From: Kalmusia sp. IMI 367209
Lineage: Eukaryota > Ascomycota > Dothideomycetes > Pleosporales > Didymosphaeriaceae
Length of the DNA: 64,000 nt
Direction of reading: 5' to 3'
Assembly (NCBI GenBank): GCA_027946365.1
Contig: JAPEUQ010000003.1
Coordinates: 62,001 to 126,000 of the forward strand
Under the pieces are notes generated by a model that saw only the letters and a list, made by a program, of their open reading frames with translations, was not told where the DNA came from and did no database searches. Positions 32,426 through 43,288 of the stretch are shown in pieces. The first letter of the stretch is position 1; each line of letters begins with the position of its first letter. The position numbers were made by a program, and so were the translations under genes.

Positions 32426-35400
32426 ATGGGGACTTTGAAGAGTTCCGACACAAGTCTCCTAGATGCGCCAACGTCTATTCGCTTGCTGAAATGGGTGGGC
32501 CGAAATGACTCTGGCATTCCATGTTTCTCCGTAGAAGAACATCAGATTGACCACACGCCTCCTTATATCGCATTGTCCTATACCTGGGGCAATCCTTTCC
32601 CAGAAGACAATGCTTCTTATGGATGTGTAAACCAGTGGCCCGTTTTGTGTGATGGCAAGGTGGCGCTGATCAGTAGGAATCTGCACGATTTTCTCCAGCA
32701 GAGGGATCCTAAATACGATGACACCAACGACGCTGTGGGTGGAGGCAGTGCGCTCCATTATGCAGCTCACAGGGGACGCCTAGAAACGGTTACAGATCTC
32801 ATCGCAATAGGTGCCGACATGAACAGTCGCGATGCAATGGACAGGACGCCCCTGTTTCTTGCTATTTACGCCGAATATGAAGAAGTTGTGAGACTCCTAC
32901 TATCACACAGAGCAGACACGAGTCTGAGAGTTAGTGCGAGCGCATACACGGAGGAGTATACGCCGTTACATGTGGCTGTTGCACGAAGGAATATTCCTAT
33001 CATAGAGGCACTCTTGGATGCAGGTGTGTCGCTCGAAACCAGGCTCAAGAATAGCCTCACTCCGTTACACGACGCAATATGGAGGAAGGACCCTACTATG
33101 GCTCGATTCTTGCTGGCCCGCGGAGCGAACATAGAGACTAGGGCAGTTGGTACTCGTTCGGGGGAGACGCCACTGCTCACCGCGGCCAGTAAGGCAGACA
33201 TTGACTGCGTCAAGGTCTTAGTTGAATTTGGCGCGGATCTAAATGCTACTCTCGAAAACGGACGCACTTCGCTGCATGAAGCCGTGGAAGAGGATAATGG
33301 TCTAGACGTTGTGCGCTTGTTGCTCGGACAAGGTGCTGATGTTAATTTGAGGACTCCAACAAAAGGTTGGACACCGCTACATTGTGCTGTAGCACATGGT
33401 TCCCGGGAGATCGTTCTGGCTTTATTGGATGCTGGTGTCGATGTTGAGCTCATCGAGACTGAAGGTGGACGAACGGCATTGTCTCTTGCCTGCGAGTTCA
33501 ATCGGATTGACAACATAATCTGTCTTCTTGATAGAGGCGCTGCAATTGGAGCTCGTTGGTCAGATGGCTACATTCCCATTCATTTGGCAGCTTTGCGAGC
33601 TTCGATTCTAGCAGTGAAAGAGCTACTAGCACGCGGGGCTGATGTCAACGCTAGAAGTGATGCAGGCGAGACACCTTTGCACAAGGCTGTTGGTAGACCT
33701 GGCGTTACACGAAAAGAAGATCTAGACGATACTGTTCTTGTAGCGAAGCTCGCTGCTGATCGTCTAGTAGTCGTCAAAATGCTTCTCGATCATGATGCCG
33801 ATGTGAACAATTTAGATAGCTTTGGGCTCTCCCCTCTACATATCTCTGCAGGATCAGGGTCTGCTTCCACAGCAGAATTGCTCTTAGCATCCGATGCCAA
33901 CTTAGAAATGCTCCCCAACAACGGAATTGCACCAATATTCTCGGCCGCTGTCGAGAACAACCCAGAGATGATCCGACTACTCGTTGAGCGAGGGGCGAGA
34001 GTGAATTTGTGGATCAAAGGTGGCTTTACACCACTTCGTTCTGCTCTTGTTAAGAAAGCATTTGATGCCGCAACGGTCCTGATTGAACTCGGTGCAGATA
34101 TACATAGTCCGGACCGCTGCATTACGCCGCATTCTGCGGGGGTTTCATGGATCGTCGAAATGCTCCTTGAGCGTGAAGTTGAAATGAATGTCCAAACTAA
34201 CCGGGGGTTTACTGCACTAAACCTGGCACGAATGGGGGCCGCGATTGAATGTGAAGAGATACTGCTTAACAGAGGAGCATTGTCAGGTATATTGATGCAG
34301 GCTGCATGATGCGTACATTATACTAAGAGAGCGTTGCTTCCTAGGCCAAATGCGAGAAAGGCCTGCACATACCGTATCTGCCAACGCAAGTAAGCAGCAG
34401 AATACTGAAGATGTAGCCGATGATCAGTCATCTCCCACAGAAGGGGAAGCTGGAGATCACATATCAATACTAAGGGTGGAGTCTGACCGAACCGAAGAGA
34501 CCGACTATGTACTGAGTGAGGAGAGAAAAGGGTATGTTTACTTTCTGCAGTACTAGGACTGAAGTTTGACGCATTGTGCGCTGAGTTGCCGCAAGATACA
34601 TGATACAATAGTGTAAAAGTTCTCAAAAACTTTCATCCCCTAACTGGACGTGCTGTGTAGCATACGCATGGCTTACTCAGCTAGGGAACTGAGGGAGACA
34701 CGTCTACAATACTTTTGGATAGACGCCCTCTCAATAAACCAGGCCGACGAACTGGAGAAGCGCACTCAAGTCAACCTTATGAGTCGCATTTACCGCCACG
34801 CAACTCTCGTGCATGTGAGGCACTCCAAAATATTTAGGTCCACCAACGATAGGCTCACAACGAATAGGTATGGCTCGGACCAGAAGATAGTAGGACAAGG
34901 CAGGCTGCCCAGACAGTACGCAGGCTCGTGGCGCTACACGCCACCAAGTACAAAGGTCTTGAAAGCAATTATGATCCTGATCTCACTATTTGGTGGCATT
35001 TGCAGCGAGAGCAGCACATTCCACAGTCAGTTGCCGTATTATTGGATGATGAACTTGTCGAATTGCCTACGGACAAACACAAGTTCCTTGTGACACTCGA
35101 TGAATGGGATCGTTTCGCATCCTTGATTCATCGAGCTTGGTCCCGACGTATCTGGTTTTTCCAAGAGATCTGTCGCGCAAAACATGTTCAGGTGTCTTGC
35201 GGTGCGCAGAATATCGTTTGGGAGGACTTGTACCGGGCGCTTATAATCTTGACGCCTATCCGAGATGCTTTTGCCAATGGGCCGCAAATCTGGAAACGTA
35301 TCTCGAAGGGGACAACGGCATTCGTCTGCGCAGAACTTCGTTCGAGACTGCAACCCGGTGAAGGTACGTCATTCGTCATTCACTTGGCACGATACTGATA

Positions 35401-36522
35401 AGTCAGACTATGCTCTGGCGTCTATGGAGACCATCATCGCTTGGTCAGATACGAGCAGACTTCCGCTCGCGGCCCTTTTGCTTCTTACATGGGACTTTGA
35501 GGCGTCAGACTCCAGAGACAAGGTCTATGCTTTGCTGGGACTGGCTAAAGATTTGGACGAGAAGCATGCTATACAGCCAGATTATGAGCGGGATGCAACT
35601 GACCTCTTCGTCGAAGCTACGCAAATGTTATTGAACGGCTTCGATCCCATCGATCATGCCGCCGAAAGCATCGTGGAAGTAAGCCGAAAAGATGTTCCGG
35701 AGCTCAAGCCGCTAGAGATTTTGTCATTCGTTTACCACAACGAGTTCCTACCCGACGACGGTTCACCTTCCTAGATTCTGGATTTCGTGAACCCATCACA
35801 TGGCCCACGATTCTGGTATAATGGCTACAACCCGACTGAAGAGATAAATCCGAAGTGGTCATTTCCGCGGTCTGGCATCTTTCGGGCGCACGGCGCGCTT
35901 CACGAGGGCATTGAAGGGGTTGAAGCCACGCCCGCAGACTATGCACCCAACGACGTCAATCGCTTTATATACTGGCTAGCTATCGTCCCTGAAGAGCCAG
36001 AATATGATTTTTTCGATACTACGTACCACTCTAATCGTTTTCCGCGACAACGAGCGCTTTACCTTCCCGTGGGATATGGCACGGAAAGCCTTCAAACGCT
36101 ACATGCATTTCTGTGCCCAAAGACGTCTTCTCTATGAAAGAGAGATCGAGATCAACTTACCACCTGCGCAGCACGGCATGCTGAACTGGCGCGCAAATTG
36201 GGATCGCTTCGCTACAACCAGCGCCCCTGCCGCCGCTCTACCAATCAACCCTTTGCCGACGATCTCAGAGATCCAAGACGAGCTAAATGATCCTCTTATT
36301 CGGCTGCCTGTCCTCAACACCACGGCCTACGAGATTGAGCAAGAGTGCCGCGCGTTTTTAACGCCAATGATGCATTATACAAGGGGTAGGGTGTTGTTTC
36401 GGGCGGCGAGCGATAATGTAGGGCTTGGGCCGAGAGGGGCAAAGAAGGGGGATTATGTGTGCGGGCTTGCGGGTGCGGCGACGCTTTTCGTGATAAGGTG
36501 GGTAGAGGAGAAGGAGGAGTGA
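32426..36522 (+). CDS. HET-domain protein with an ankyrin-repeat array inserted inside the HET domain
   Basis: Exons 32426-34286, 34345-34531, 34661-34814, 34868-35363 and 35407-36522; all four junctions agree in phase. The HET domain (TIR-like, drives incompatibility cell death in fungi) begins with YIALSYTWG at residues 47-55 and LISRNLHDFL at 81-90. It then stops, and about 15 ankyrin repeats follow (about residues 105-620; units such as GWTPLHCAVAHGSREIVLALLDAG). An acidic linker of about 62 residues comes next (HISILRVESDRTEETDYVL). The HET domain resumes with YFWIDALSINQ at about 700-710, LMSRIYRHATLVHVWLGP, WSRRIWFFQEI and SRDKVYALLGLA. The C-terminus has GRVLF...DNVGLGPRGAKKGDYVCGL, the usual end of long HET proteins. 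Two problems lie in exon 5: an in-frame TAG at 35772-35774 where Trp is expected (or a 45 bp intron 35730-35774), and one extra T in TTTT at 36038-36041. Confidence 0.72.
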
Positions 36523-37322
36523 CGGCTTGTAGGTGAGACGTTCATGCTTCACCATGCCACAGGCAGGAGGCCGGGATACTTTGACTTTCAGTAGGCTCGC
36601 AAGATATATTACAGGATTTACGAAGGGCGACCCCTTCTCGCAATAGGGCGATATGTCAGCCTAAATCAGCGATGTTTCCCGCATCTCATACATACTGGTG
36701 CAAGGTCCATACTCTTCTATTTCTCATGTTCTCTATCGCTTTTTCAGAGGTTACAAGGGGGGCGAAGCAGTCTTGCACGCCGGGACTAGCCCCGACCATG
36801 CCGCAAAGTAACATAGACGCAGTGATAGTGGCGCACCTACGTCTCCCCATCACCTCATCTACACAAAGCGAAGGCGTGATGGCTCAAGCGCTCGGCGTAG
36901 CTACAGTCACGAGCATCCAATTCACCTCGACAAGCGAGCCAATCGGAGGCTCCAAAGCTCCAGCGGGCTGCACCCATATGCACATGCACCGATCGCGAAC
37001 GGCATCGGCCATGGAGGAGGGCACGCCATCTACGGCCACTGAGACAGCGCAGGCAGAAGTAGGGTCCCTTCTACCGTGTATGTGAGATATGCGCTTGCGC
37101 CTTTAACTGTATCGCTTTGTTCGCCGAACACCGAGCATCGCGCTGGTAAACATCCCGCGTTAATCCCCGGCGATTTATAATTGCCCTGCACTGCTCCGAC
37201 AACCTAACTGTCTTGTATCCCACGCTCTTCTTCCTTCTCCTCTGAGCTTATTCCCGCTTTTAAACTCTCCGGCGCATTCCTCATACATAACTATCAACAG
37301 ACAAAAAGAGAAGGATATCATC
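36523..37322. other. intergenic, HET-ankyrin 3' side to NAD(P)-binding gene
   Basis: About 800 bp. A plus-strand open frame of 137 codons (36672-37085) starts with a hydrophobic stretch (LLFLMFSIAFSEV) but shows no family and ordinary composition, so I leave it uncalled. The last about 120 bp are pyrimidine-rich and look like promoter and leader of the next gene. Confidence 0.45.
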
Positions 37323-38242
37323 ATGGTGAAGCTGATCGTCGGCGGCGCGACGGGCTACATCGCCTCTGAGATCATCAGGCAGAGCTTGTCGAACCCCAAG
37401 ATCACGGCCATCTATGCGCTCGCGCGGAAGCCGGTCGCTGTGCCAGAGGGCACGGCTGCGGGCGCAGATACGAGCAAGTTGAAGAGCCTGGTCGTCAAGG
37501 ACTTTGAGCACTACCCCGAGGACGTCAAGGAGCAGCTTGCGGATGCGGACGGTGCTATCTGGTAAGAGCTGCCTTCATGTCCTACCCTTCGTTGGCTTGG
37601 ACGGATGTTGTGAGAATTGGAGGCTATAGACTGTAAGCTAATCCATCATGGGGAATAGGGCTCTAGCTATCTTGCCCCAAAAGACCAGAGGCGTCCCGTT
37701 CGAGGAGGTCAAGAAGATCAACCAGACATATACGCTGAGCGCGCTGGAGCAGATTGAGGCTGCGCGCGAGAAGGCGGGCAAGAAGGGCACGTTCCGCTTC
37801 CTGTACATTAGCGGTCCGGACACCCCGCGTACGCCTGATGGCCCCACGCCTCCCGTGTTCAAGGAGTACATTCGCCTGAAGGTATGAATCCGCTTCGACT
37901 TTTTTTCTTCTTCCAGAACTCTCCTAGCGTATCTTTGACATGCAAGACACTGACACGAGATGAAAACAGGGCCGCATCGAAGTCCAGGTTCTCGAGTTCG
38001 CCGAGAAGCACAAGGCCAGCGGCTGGGAAGCTGCTGCCGGCAAGCCTGGACTCGTCCTGCCCAACCCGCCGGGGCTCCTCATGACTGTCGTCGGTGCCGT
38101 AGCTGGCCTAATCGCCGGCAAAATTGGCATCCGGGAGGTTGCTGCTGCGTTTGTGGACCAGGTGTCCAACGGGTTCGAGAAGGAGCCGCTTGAGAACGTG
38201 GATCTGGTGCGCATTGGCAAGAAGGCTTTGAATGAACAGTAG
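37323..38242 (+). CDS. NAD(P)-binding Rossmann-fold (atypical SDR) protein
   Basis: Exons 37323-37561, 37659-37881 and 37970-38242 join to 244 codons. The N-terminus MVKLIVGGATGYIASEIIRQ has the glycine-rich dinucleotide-binding loop (GGATGYIA) of atypical short-chain dehydrogenases (NmrA/epimerase-like). A 'YALARKP' segment follows strand 2, where an Arg after the strand often favours NADP. The middle, AILPQKTRGVPFEEVKKINQTYTLSAL, contains no clear YxxxK active-site pair, so catalysis is uncertain. The segment FRFLYISGPDTPR matches the strand that carries the active Ser or its replacement in this superfamily. A hydrophobic stretch LLMTVVGAVAGLIAGKIGI near the C-terminus may be membrane-associating. 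Close relatives are annotated only as NAD(P)-binding proteins in fungi. No frame break. It precedes TBCC on the same strand. Confidence 0.82.
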
Positions 38243-38840
38243 CGGTTGGATGGATGTGGAGTGGGCCGTAATGGGTGGTTTCTTGTTTGTGGACAATGCA
38301 CGTGAGCAGTGCGGTTTTGCTTTTGGATGAATGGATGGATGAATGGATGGATGGCTTGTTTCCTACATTACATTTAGGATTGCACGCTTCCTAGATAGCT
38401 TGGGGATGGCTTGTTTTCCTACATACCTTTAGGATTGCTACGAGAAGCAGGATGATTTGAGATCTGAGGCGAATCGTGACCTGGACCCTTGAGCGACTAA
38501 GCCCTAAACGCGGGGTAACGCGACGAAAACAGAGTGGGTGAGTGACTTCGGATGTGCTTCACGAAACTTGCCGTCATCGATGTCGAGCGGCCTGCATCAT
38601 GGACCGACAGTTATCCGACAGCGTGTACGCGACGCGGCGATATATGGCAGCCTGTCGCCCTGGTCCATGATGCTTTACCTTCCTCTCTGGTTGCTACCCC
38701 ACACCAAGCCTGCAGGAACATCACGATCATCGATCTCCAGCACCATCACGCGACTACCCTCAAGCCCTCTTATAGTACATGGTGCGAAGGACCCCATTCG
38801 GCATAGCAATTGAACTCAGTCCTTTGCCTGCTACCACGAT
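38243..38840. other. intergenic with short tandem and direct repeats
   Basis: About 600 bp. A GGAT/GAAT tandem repeat lies at 38324-38353. It is followed by two imperfect direct copies of about 35 bp (about 38348-38384 and 38404-38438, core ATGGCTTGTTT.CCTACAT), spaced about 55 bp. The rest should be terminator of the NAD(P)-binding gene and promoter of TBCC. Confidence 0.6.
38324..38438. repeat. GGAT tandem repeat and imperfect direct repeat pair
   Basis: GGAT/GAAT units at 38324-38353, then two similar copies of an about 35 bp segment sharing GGATGGCTTGTTT, CCTACAT and TTTAGGATTGC. This is probably a small local duplication in a 3' untranslated region. Confidence 0.75.
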
Positions 38841-40124
38841 ATGACTGTCGACGTATCCACCATGGCGTCCACGGCACCTTCACAACCCCGACCAGAGACA
38901 GCGTCCAAAGAGCGCTTCTTCCGCTACTTCCAGCACGAAGTAATTGGTATCTTCCCTTGACCTTCCCCAGCCGCTCTCGTCTGACAACTCCCAGCCCTGC
39001 AAGACCAGATGGCCCGCCTCGCAAACACCCCGGCCATGGGTGGCGAACGCGCCGACGCCATCGACCACTGCCTGGCAGGCATCTCGCGCCTCTCATCCGA
39101 AGTCAAAGACGCCGCGTCATACATTCCCGCCTACGACCAGCGCACCTACGGCGACGCCATAAAAGCCTTGTCCGAAAAACTCCAAAAGACGAGGAACGAG
39201 CTGAGTGGTGGGCAGAAGAAGTTTACTTTCAAGACAAAGAAGAATGTGAGTGCGATTAGTATCGGCGAGGCAGCGGAGATGGCGCAGAACAGAAAGTTGC
39301 TTGGACCTGGGACGAGTGGATGGAATAGCTCCGAGGCGAGTTCGGCGGTGGGGAGCATGTTTGCGCCGACGCCGTTGGAGCTTTTGAGTCCCGGGGAGGA
39401 GACGAGGGAGCTCGAGTTTTTTGCCCAAGATAAGTCGCTGGCGGGTGCGGAGAATGGGGCTGCTCAGAACGGGGCCTCGGGAGTCGAAGTCAGAGGTCTC
39501 ACGGTCGCCAATCACGACGGCTCGCATATCGTTCTGCCGGCGGATGCCTCACATTCTGGGAGCTCGGGCACCGTGTCCCAATGTACGGCGTAGTGTTGTC
39601 GACTTATCGCCGCCTACTACTACAAGCGGGGGACCGTTCGCCACCTTGACACTCAAGGATATCGAGGGTTCATTGGTGGTGTGTGGTCAGGTATCGGGTC
39701 CAATTCACATCACAGGCATGGAGAACAGCGTCATCGTGACTTCATGTCGACAATTCCGTATGCATGGGTCGAAGAATGTCGGTGTATATCTTCACTGCTC
39801 GAGCCGGCCTATCATCGAAGACTGCGAGCAGATTCGATTTGCACCGCTACCACAGACCTTCGTGAGTCTCAACCCTTCTCGCTTGTTATTTTGAATTGGA
39901 ACTCACGGCGGCAATAGGTGACAGGTGGGATCTCAAGTTCTACCAACCAATGGGATCAGATTGACGACTTTGGATGGCTCAAAGCTGAGCCCAGTCCCCA
40001 CTTTAGCGTGTTACCTCAGTCGGAACGAGTGAAAGAGGAGGTGTGGAAGGACAAGGTGTCTGGCGGGCAAGGTACTACTCCAGGCTCTATTCTTCAAGCA
40101 GTAGGAGTATCTATATCCTCATGA
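38841..40124 (+). CDS. CIN2: tubulin-folding cofactor C (TBCC), one apparent frame shift
   Basis: Exons 38841-38946, 38995-39861 and 39918-40124; 392 codons after one correction. Cofactor C acts in the final step of tubulin heterodimer folding and stimulates GTP hydrolysis on beta-tubulin together with cofactors D and E. The N-terminal spectrin-like helices (ERFFRYFQHEV; LQDQMARLANTP) bind tubulin. The C-terminal C-CAP/TBCC beta-helix has SVVDLSPP, LTLKDIEGSLVVCGQVSGPIHI, SCRQFRMHGSKNVGVYLHC and PIIEDCEQIRFAPLP; the QFR segment contains the catalytic Arg finger of the family. The tail TNQWDQIDDFGWLK is also typical. Within a CCC run at 39577-39579 one C is in excess: before it the frame reads HIVLPADASHSGSSGTVS and after it NVRRSVVDLS. 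As written the frame would stop at 39593 and lose the whole TBCC domain. An alternative start is ATG at 38862. The 3' end lies about 40 bp from the convergent BAHD gene. Confidence 0.9.
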
Positions 40125-40170
40125 AAAATAAATCAAACCATCCACTATCTATCTACAGTTCCTTCAGTCT

Positions 40171-41792
40171 TCAAATCCATATTCCTGAATCTTTTGCCAA
40201 CCGCCCCAAGGCACCTCTCTCAAGATAAATTGCAACATCAACTCCATTATCATACCACTTCCCTCCTTCCCTCGTCTTCGTGCTCGCCGGCGCCCCTTCC
40301 ATAATTTGCACGCATCCATCCACCAGCGGCATGATCGGATGTACATATCGCGGGGCCCTTTCCGTTCCGAACGCACATTCGTACAACCCTGTGTGTGGGC
40401 CCAGCTTGTCACCAACATGTGCTGCCGACCCAAGAAAGCCTGCCACAGCCGAAATGGCGCGAGTTCGTGGGCCGTAGCGTAGATCTGCGCTGCGAGCGCT
40501 GCGGGAGTAAGTGCTAGGAGTGTAGATTTGATAGAAGATGCTATAGTTGGGAGGGCGTCTGATGAAGCAGCTGTGGACCAAGAGAGAGTTGTCTTTGCGA
40601 TTTGCAGGGGAGAGCCGAGATAGTTGCTCGGGAGCGGTGGGGAGACGCGCGTGCGCAGGCCGACGGCAATGTCTGCGTGGACTTCAGCGTCCTTGTCGCC
40701 GTTCTCGGGCCCGCGGGCACGGTTGATGAGCGTCCAGACGTGTGCTACGAGGGCATCATGCCGGCTGGCCGCCGTGCCGCCGTTCGTTGCAGCAGCCCAG
40801 ATTCGGTACAACTGCGAGGATGTGTAATGAATGATTATGTGTGAGACTGGAGCGCGGACATCGTAGGTGCTCCACGGCATTTTTGATCCTTGGGCTGCTA
40901 TTTCTTGCGCGGTAGGCTCGTCTCTCAGCGGTCCCGGCACAGCGCATGCTACTGGTCCGTAGACAGCGTTCTCGCTGGAGGACCACCAGTCGTATCGGTG
41001 GAGGGGGAGCTTGTACGCCGTGCCTAGGGTCTTCTTGTCAGGCCGTATATCATCGACAGACTTCGCAGCCCTGTCATCTAGAATCCGTGGCTCGAAAACG
41101 GGATGTAGTTCTGGAGGCGGAGATTTCGATGCAAGCGCCTCATGCGTAGCGGACCAGTCGTGCACAAAGTGCGACAGAGTGATTGCGTCGGCTAGACAGT
41201 GCGCCATTTGGATCCCGATCGCTGTGCCGCCGCAGGAGAAATGCGTGATTTGGACCGTGACGCTGGGGTCCGTGTGCTCTGGCTGCGAAGCATAACTAGC
41301 CAGACGTATGGAAGGGAGCAGGACGTCTTCTCTCAGTATCTCATCGCACGCATACAGACCCATCTTTTCACCACGTCCTGGAAGCGCGTCATTCATCCTG
41401 CTCTCCGTCTGAGCGATTACGAACACCACGCCCGGATCTTTTTCGTGTCCATAACCATACCGCACCTCCATCCTCCCATATCGTTCCTCGTTTATCCGCT
41501 CTTGTAGACTTGATTGGTACGGCACCATGCGCAGCTGGCCCGCCCATTGTGGGTACGCAGACAGCGTATGCTCGAGACTCACCCTTAAAGTGACGGAAGA
41601 GAGAGTATCGGGAAACTCATCGGAGTCTGGACGCGGAACTGGGCGGGAGGTGAGGAACCATATGGCACCGCATGGGGAGAAACGAGCGACAGAGGCATCA
41701 ATTATGGAGAGGGAGGTGGTGGTTGGTGCGGAGTGTGGATTAGTGGGGAAGACTCTTTGCGAAGAGATAATAGAGAGGCCTGGAGTGGACAT
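40171..41792 (-). CDS. BAHD-type acyltransferase, apparent frame shift near the C-terminus
   Basis: Single exon of about 540 codons. The transferase family (PF02458-like, which includes plant BAHD enzymes and fungal trichothecene 3-O-acetyltransferases) moves acyl groups from acyl-CoA to hydroxyl or amino groups. The catalytic HxxxD motif is present as MAHCLADA, within GGTAIGIQ before it and LSHFVHDWS after. Other landmarks are the early FDPSxAR-like IIDASVARFSPCGA, LSAYPQWAGQL, and RHDALVAHVWTLINRAR. The C-terminal DFGWG-type motif appears as ECAFGTERAPRYV, but only after a frame change in a TGTGTGTG run at 40390-40397 (net +2 or -1 on the coding strand). Past that point the corrected frame reads PIMPLVDGCVQIME and ends at 40171; the uncorrected frame ends at 40164 with unrelated residues. 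The acceptor cannot be told from sequence. It is convergent with TBCC. There is no biosynthetic neighbour next to it, so a secondary-metabolite cluster is not indicated. Confidence 0.85.
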
Positions 41793-42519
41793 GGTTGTGG
41801 AGGAGAGAAGATGAAATGAGAAGACTGCGAAAGTGAGTTAGAGAAAGAAGGAAGTGAGAAAGTTCTTCTTTTATATTACACTTGCTTTATTGACAAATTA
41901 TTCCACCCCTGAGGACATCATTTTAGAATGCACACCTGATCCCGTGCCATGACAAAGATAAGTCCTGTATAGAATGCGGCCAGACTGTCATATCGTATCA
42001 TTTGCACAGCTGCATGACTGGCAATATCGAGTTGGACTGTACCCGTGTAGAGATAGGTTAGAAGTTCTCCGGAGAAGATATGCTATACTGTAAAGGGTAA
42101 TAGTTTATGAGTCCAAAGCCTGGAGTGTGACGTTGGGCGCGAGTTAGAGTACGTAGTTCTGGTGTTGTATGTCGCTTAGATGCGAGCTCACTATGAGTAA
42201 TATCAGCCTTGCCTGATCGGGTAGCTATGATGTGTACTCCGTCAAGGATGTAGACTCGATCAAAAATGGATCGCTCAAGAGAGTTTGTCGTACATGTATT
42301 CTCTTTTTCTGTGCAAAAACGAATATGCAAATATCTGTTTGGAGGGGATATGTTTTGAAAGCTTGGAAACTTAGTATCGGGACAGTTATGATTGGTCGGT
42401 CCTGGGAGAAATGTTCTGGTGAGCGATATGCCAAATATAGGCCTGGAAGACCATGCAAAAGAGAAGACTGTAACCATTGGTAGCACAGTCAATAGAATAT
42501 ATGTACAGTAGCGCGCAGC
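41793..42519. other. intergenic BAHD / NDUFA11
   Basis: About 730 bp between the BAHD promoter side and the NDUFA11 3' end. A minus-strand open frame of 144 codons (42058-42492) has no recognisable features. Nothing else is seen. Confidence 0.45.
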
Positions 42520-43288
42520 TTAGAGGCTGACGGTGGAGTCTACATTCTTCGCCCGGAATTGCTCTTGCGCCTCCTTCACATCGATGCCGTACTTGGCTAG
42601 TAACCGTTCCCGTCTCCGCTCCTCGTACCCTGGACCGTAGATACCTGTACATGTTAGCATCGAAATTTGTGACGCAGTCGGAAAGACGCACCTCGGCCCT
42701 CGCCCAACTGCTCCAGAGTCTCCTGCAACGGCCTCCGGTGCAACTTGCGCAATTCCTCTCTCCGTTCAACCTCATCCTCATCCTCTTCCTTAGCCACGTA
42801 ACCCCCTATGCCGTTGGTATATTTGAACGCGGCCAGCGCAACGCCAAACCCGGCACCCGCACCAAGCATCATCGGGATGCTCCGCCCTGCACAAGTCAGT
42901 CCGAGGCTCGGGAACACTGTGGATAAAACGTACTGGAAACGCCGATCACGCTGCCGCCCACGAAGCCGGCAAGAGCATCGTTGTAGGTGTCGTCCTTTTG
43001 GCGCAGGTTTGCGGCTGCGTCCTTTGTGAACTGGTATGCGACTCCCACACCCGCTGCACCTCAATTAGCCCGATCCAAATACGCCGCGTATGCCAGGATC
43101 AACGACGCACCGAATACTGCGATTATGCCCCCCGAGCGGGTGAAGATGCCCATGGCACCGACATTCTGCTTCCTCAGGGTGTTCTGCACGCCGGCAAAGA
43201 TGGCGCCGGCGACAGTGAGCTGGAGGGTCGTGTTTGCCGTGTTCTTGAGCGTGTCTCGTGGCTCGAAGTGATCGTCGTGGGAGGCCAT
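42520..43288 (-). CDS. mitochondrial complex I accessory subunit NDUFA11 homolog (fungal 21.3b kDa type)
   Basis: Four exons, 43111-43288, 42934-43059, 42692-42886 and 42520-42644; phases join to 207 codons. This accessory subunit of NADH:ubiquinone oxidoreductase sits in the inner membrane arm and belongs to the Tim17/22/23-like family. Landmarks: MASHDDHFEPRDTLKNTANTT at the start, AGVQNTLRKQNVGAMGIFTRSGG, then after the first intron QFTKDAAANLRQKDDTYNDALAGFVGGS, then GRSIPMMLGAGAGFGVALAAF, and a hydrophilic tail HRRPLQETLEQLGEGRGIYGPGY. Two to four membrane helices rich in Gly and Ala are visible. The introns (51, 47 and 47 bp) are short and GT-AG. The first intron hides a stop codon, so a naive reading would truncate the protein. 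It is divergent from UBP2 with about 430 bp between starts. Confidence 0.9.

Noticed and set aside
34310..34660. Two separate genes: an ankyrin protein ending at 34309 and a HET gene starting at 34668
   Set aside because: Introns 34287-34344 and 34532-34660 have standard ends and fit phases 1 and 2 exactly, and each part alone lacks a complete HET domain.
37323..41792. Secondary-metabolite gene cluster around the BAHD acyltransferase
   Set aside because: The neighbours are tubulin cofactor C, complex I and a generic Rossmann protein; no backbone synthase, P450 or pathway regulator is present.
43050..43120. In-frame stop in the NDUFA11 homolog
   Set aside because: The stop lies inside a 51 bp intron (43060-43110) with GTGCGT donor and a GCTAAT branch-like site; splicing restores the expected protein.
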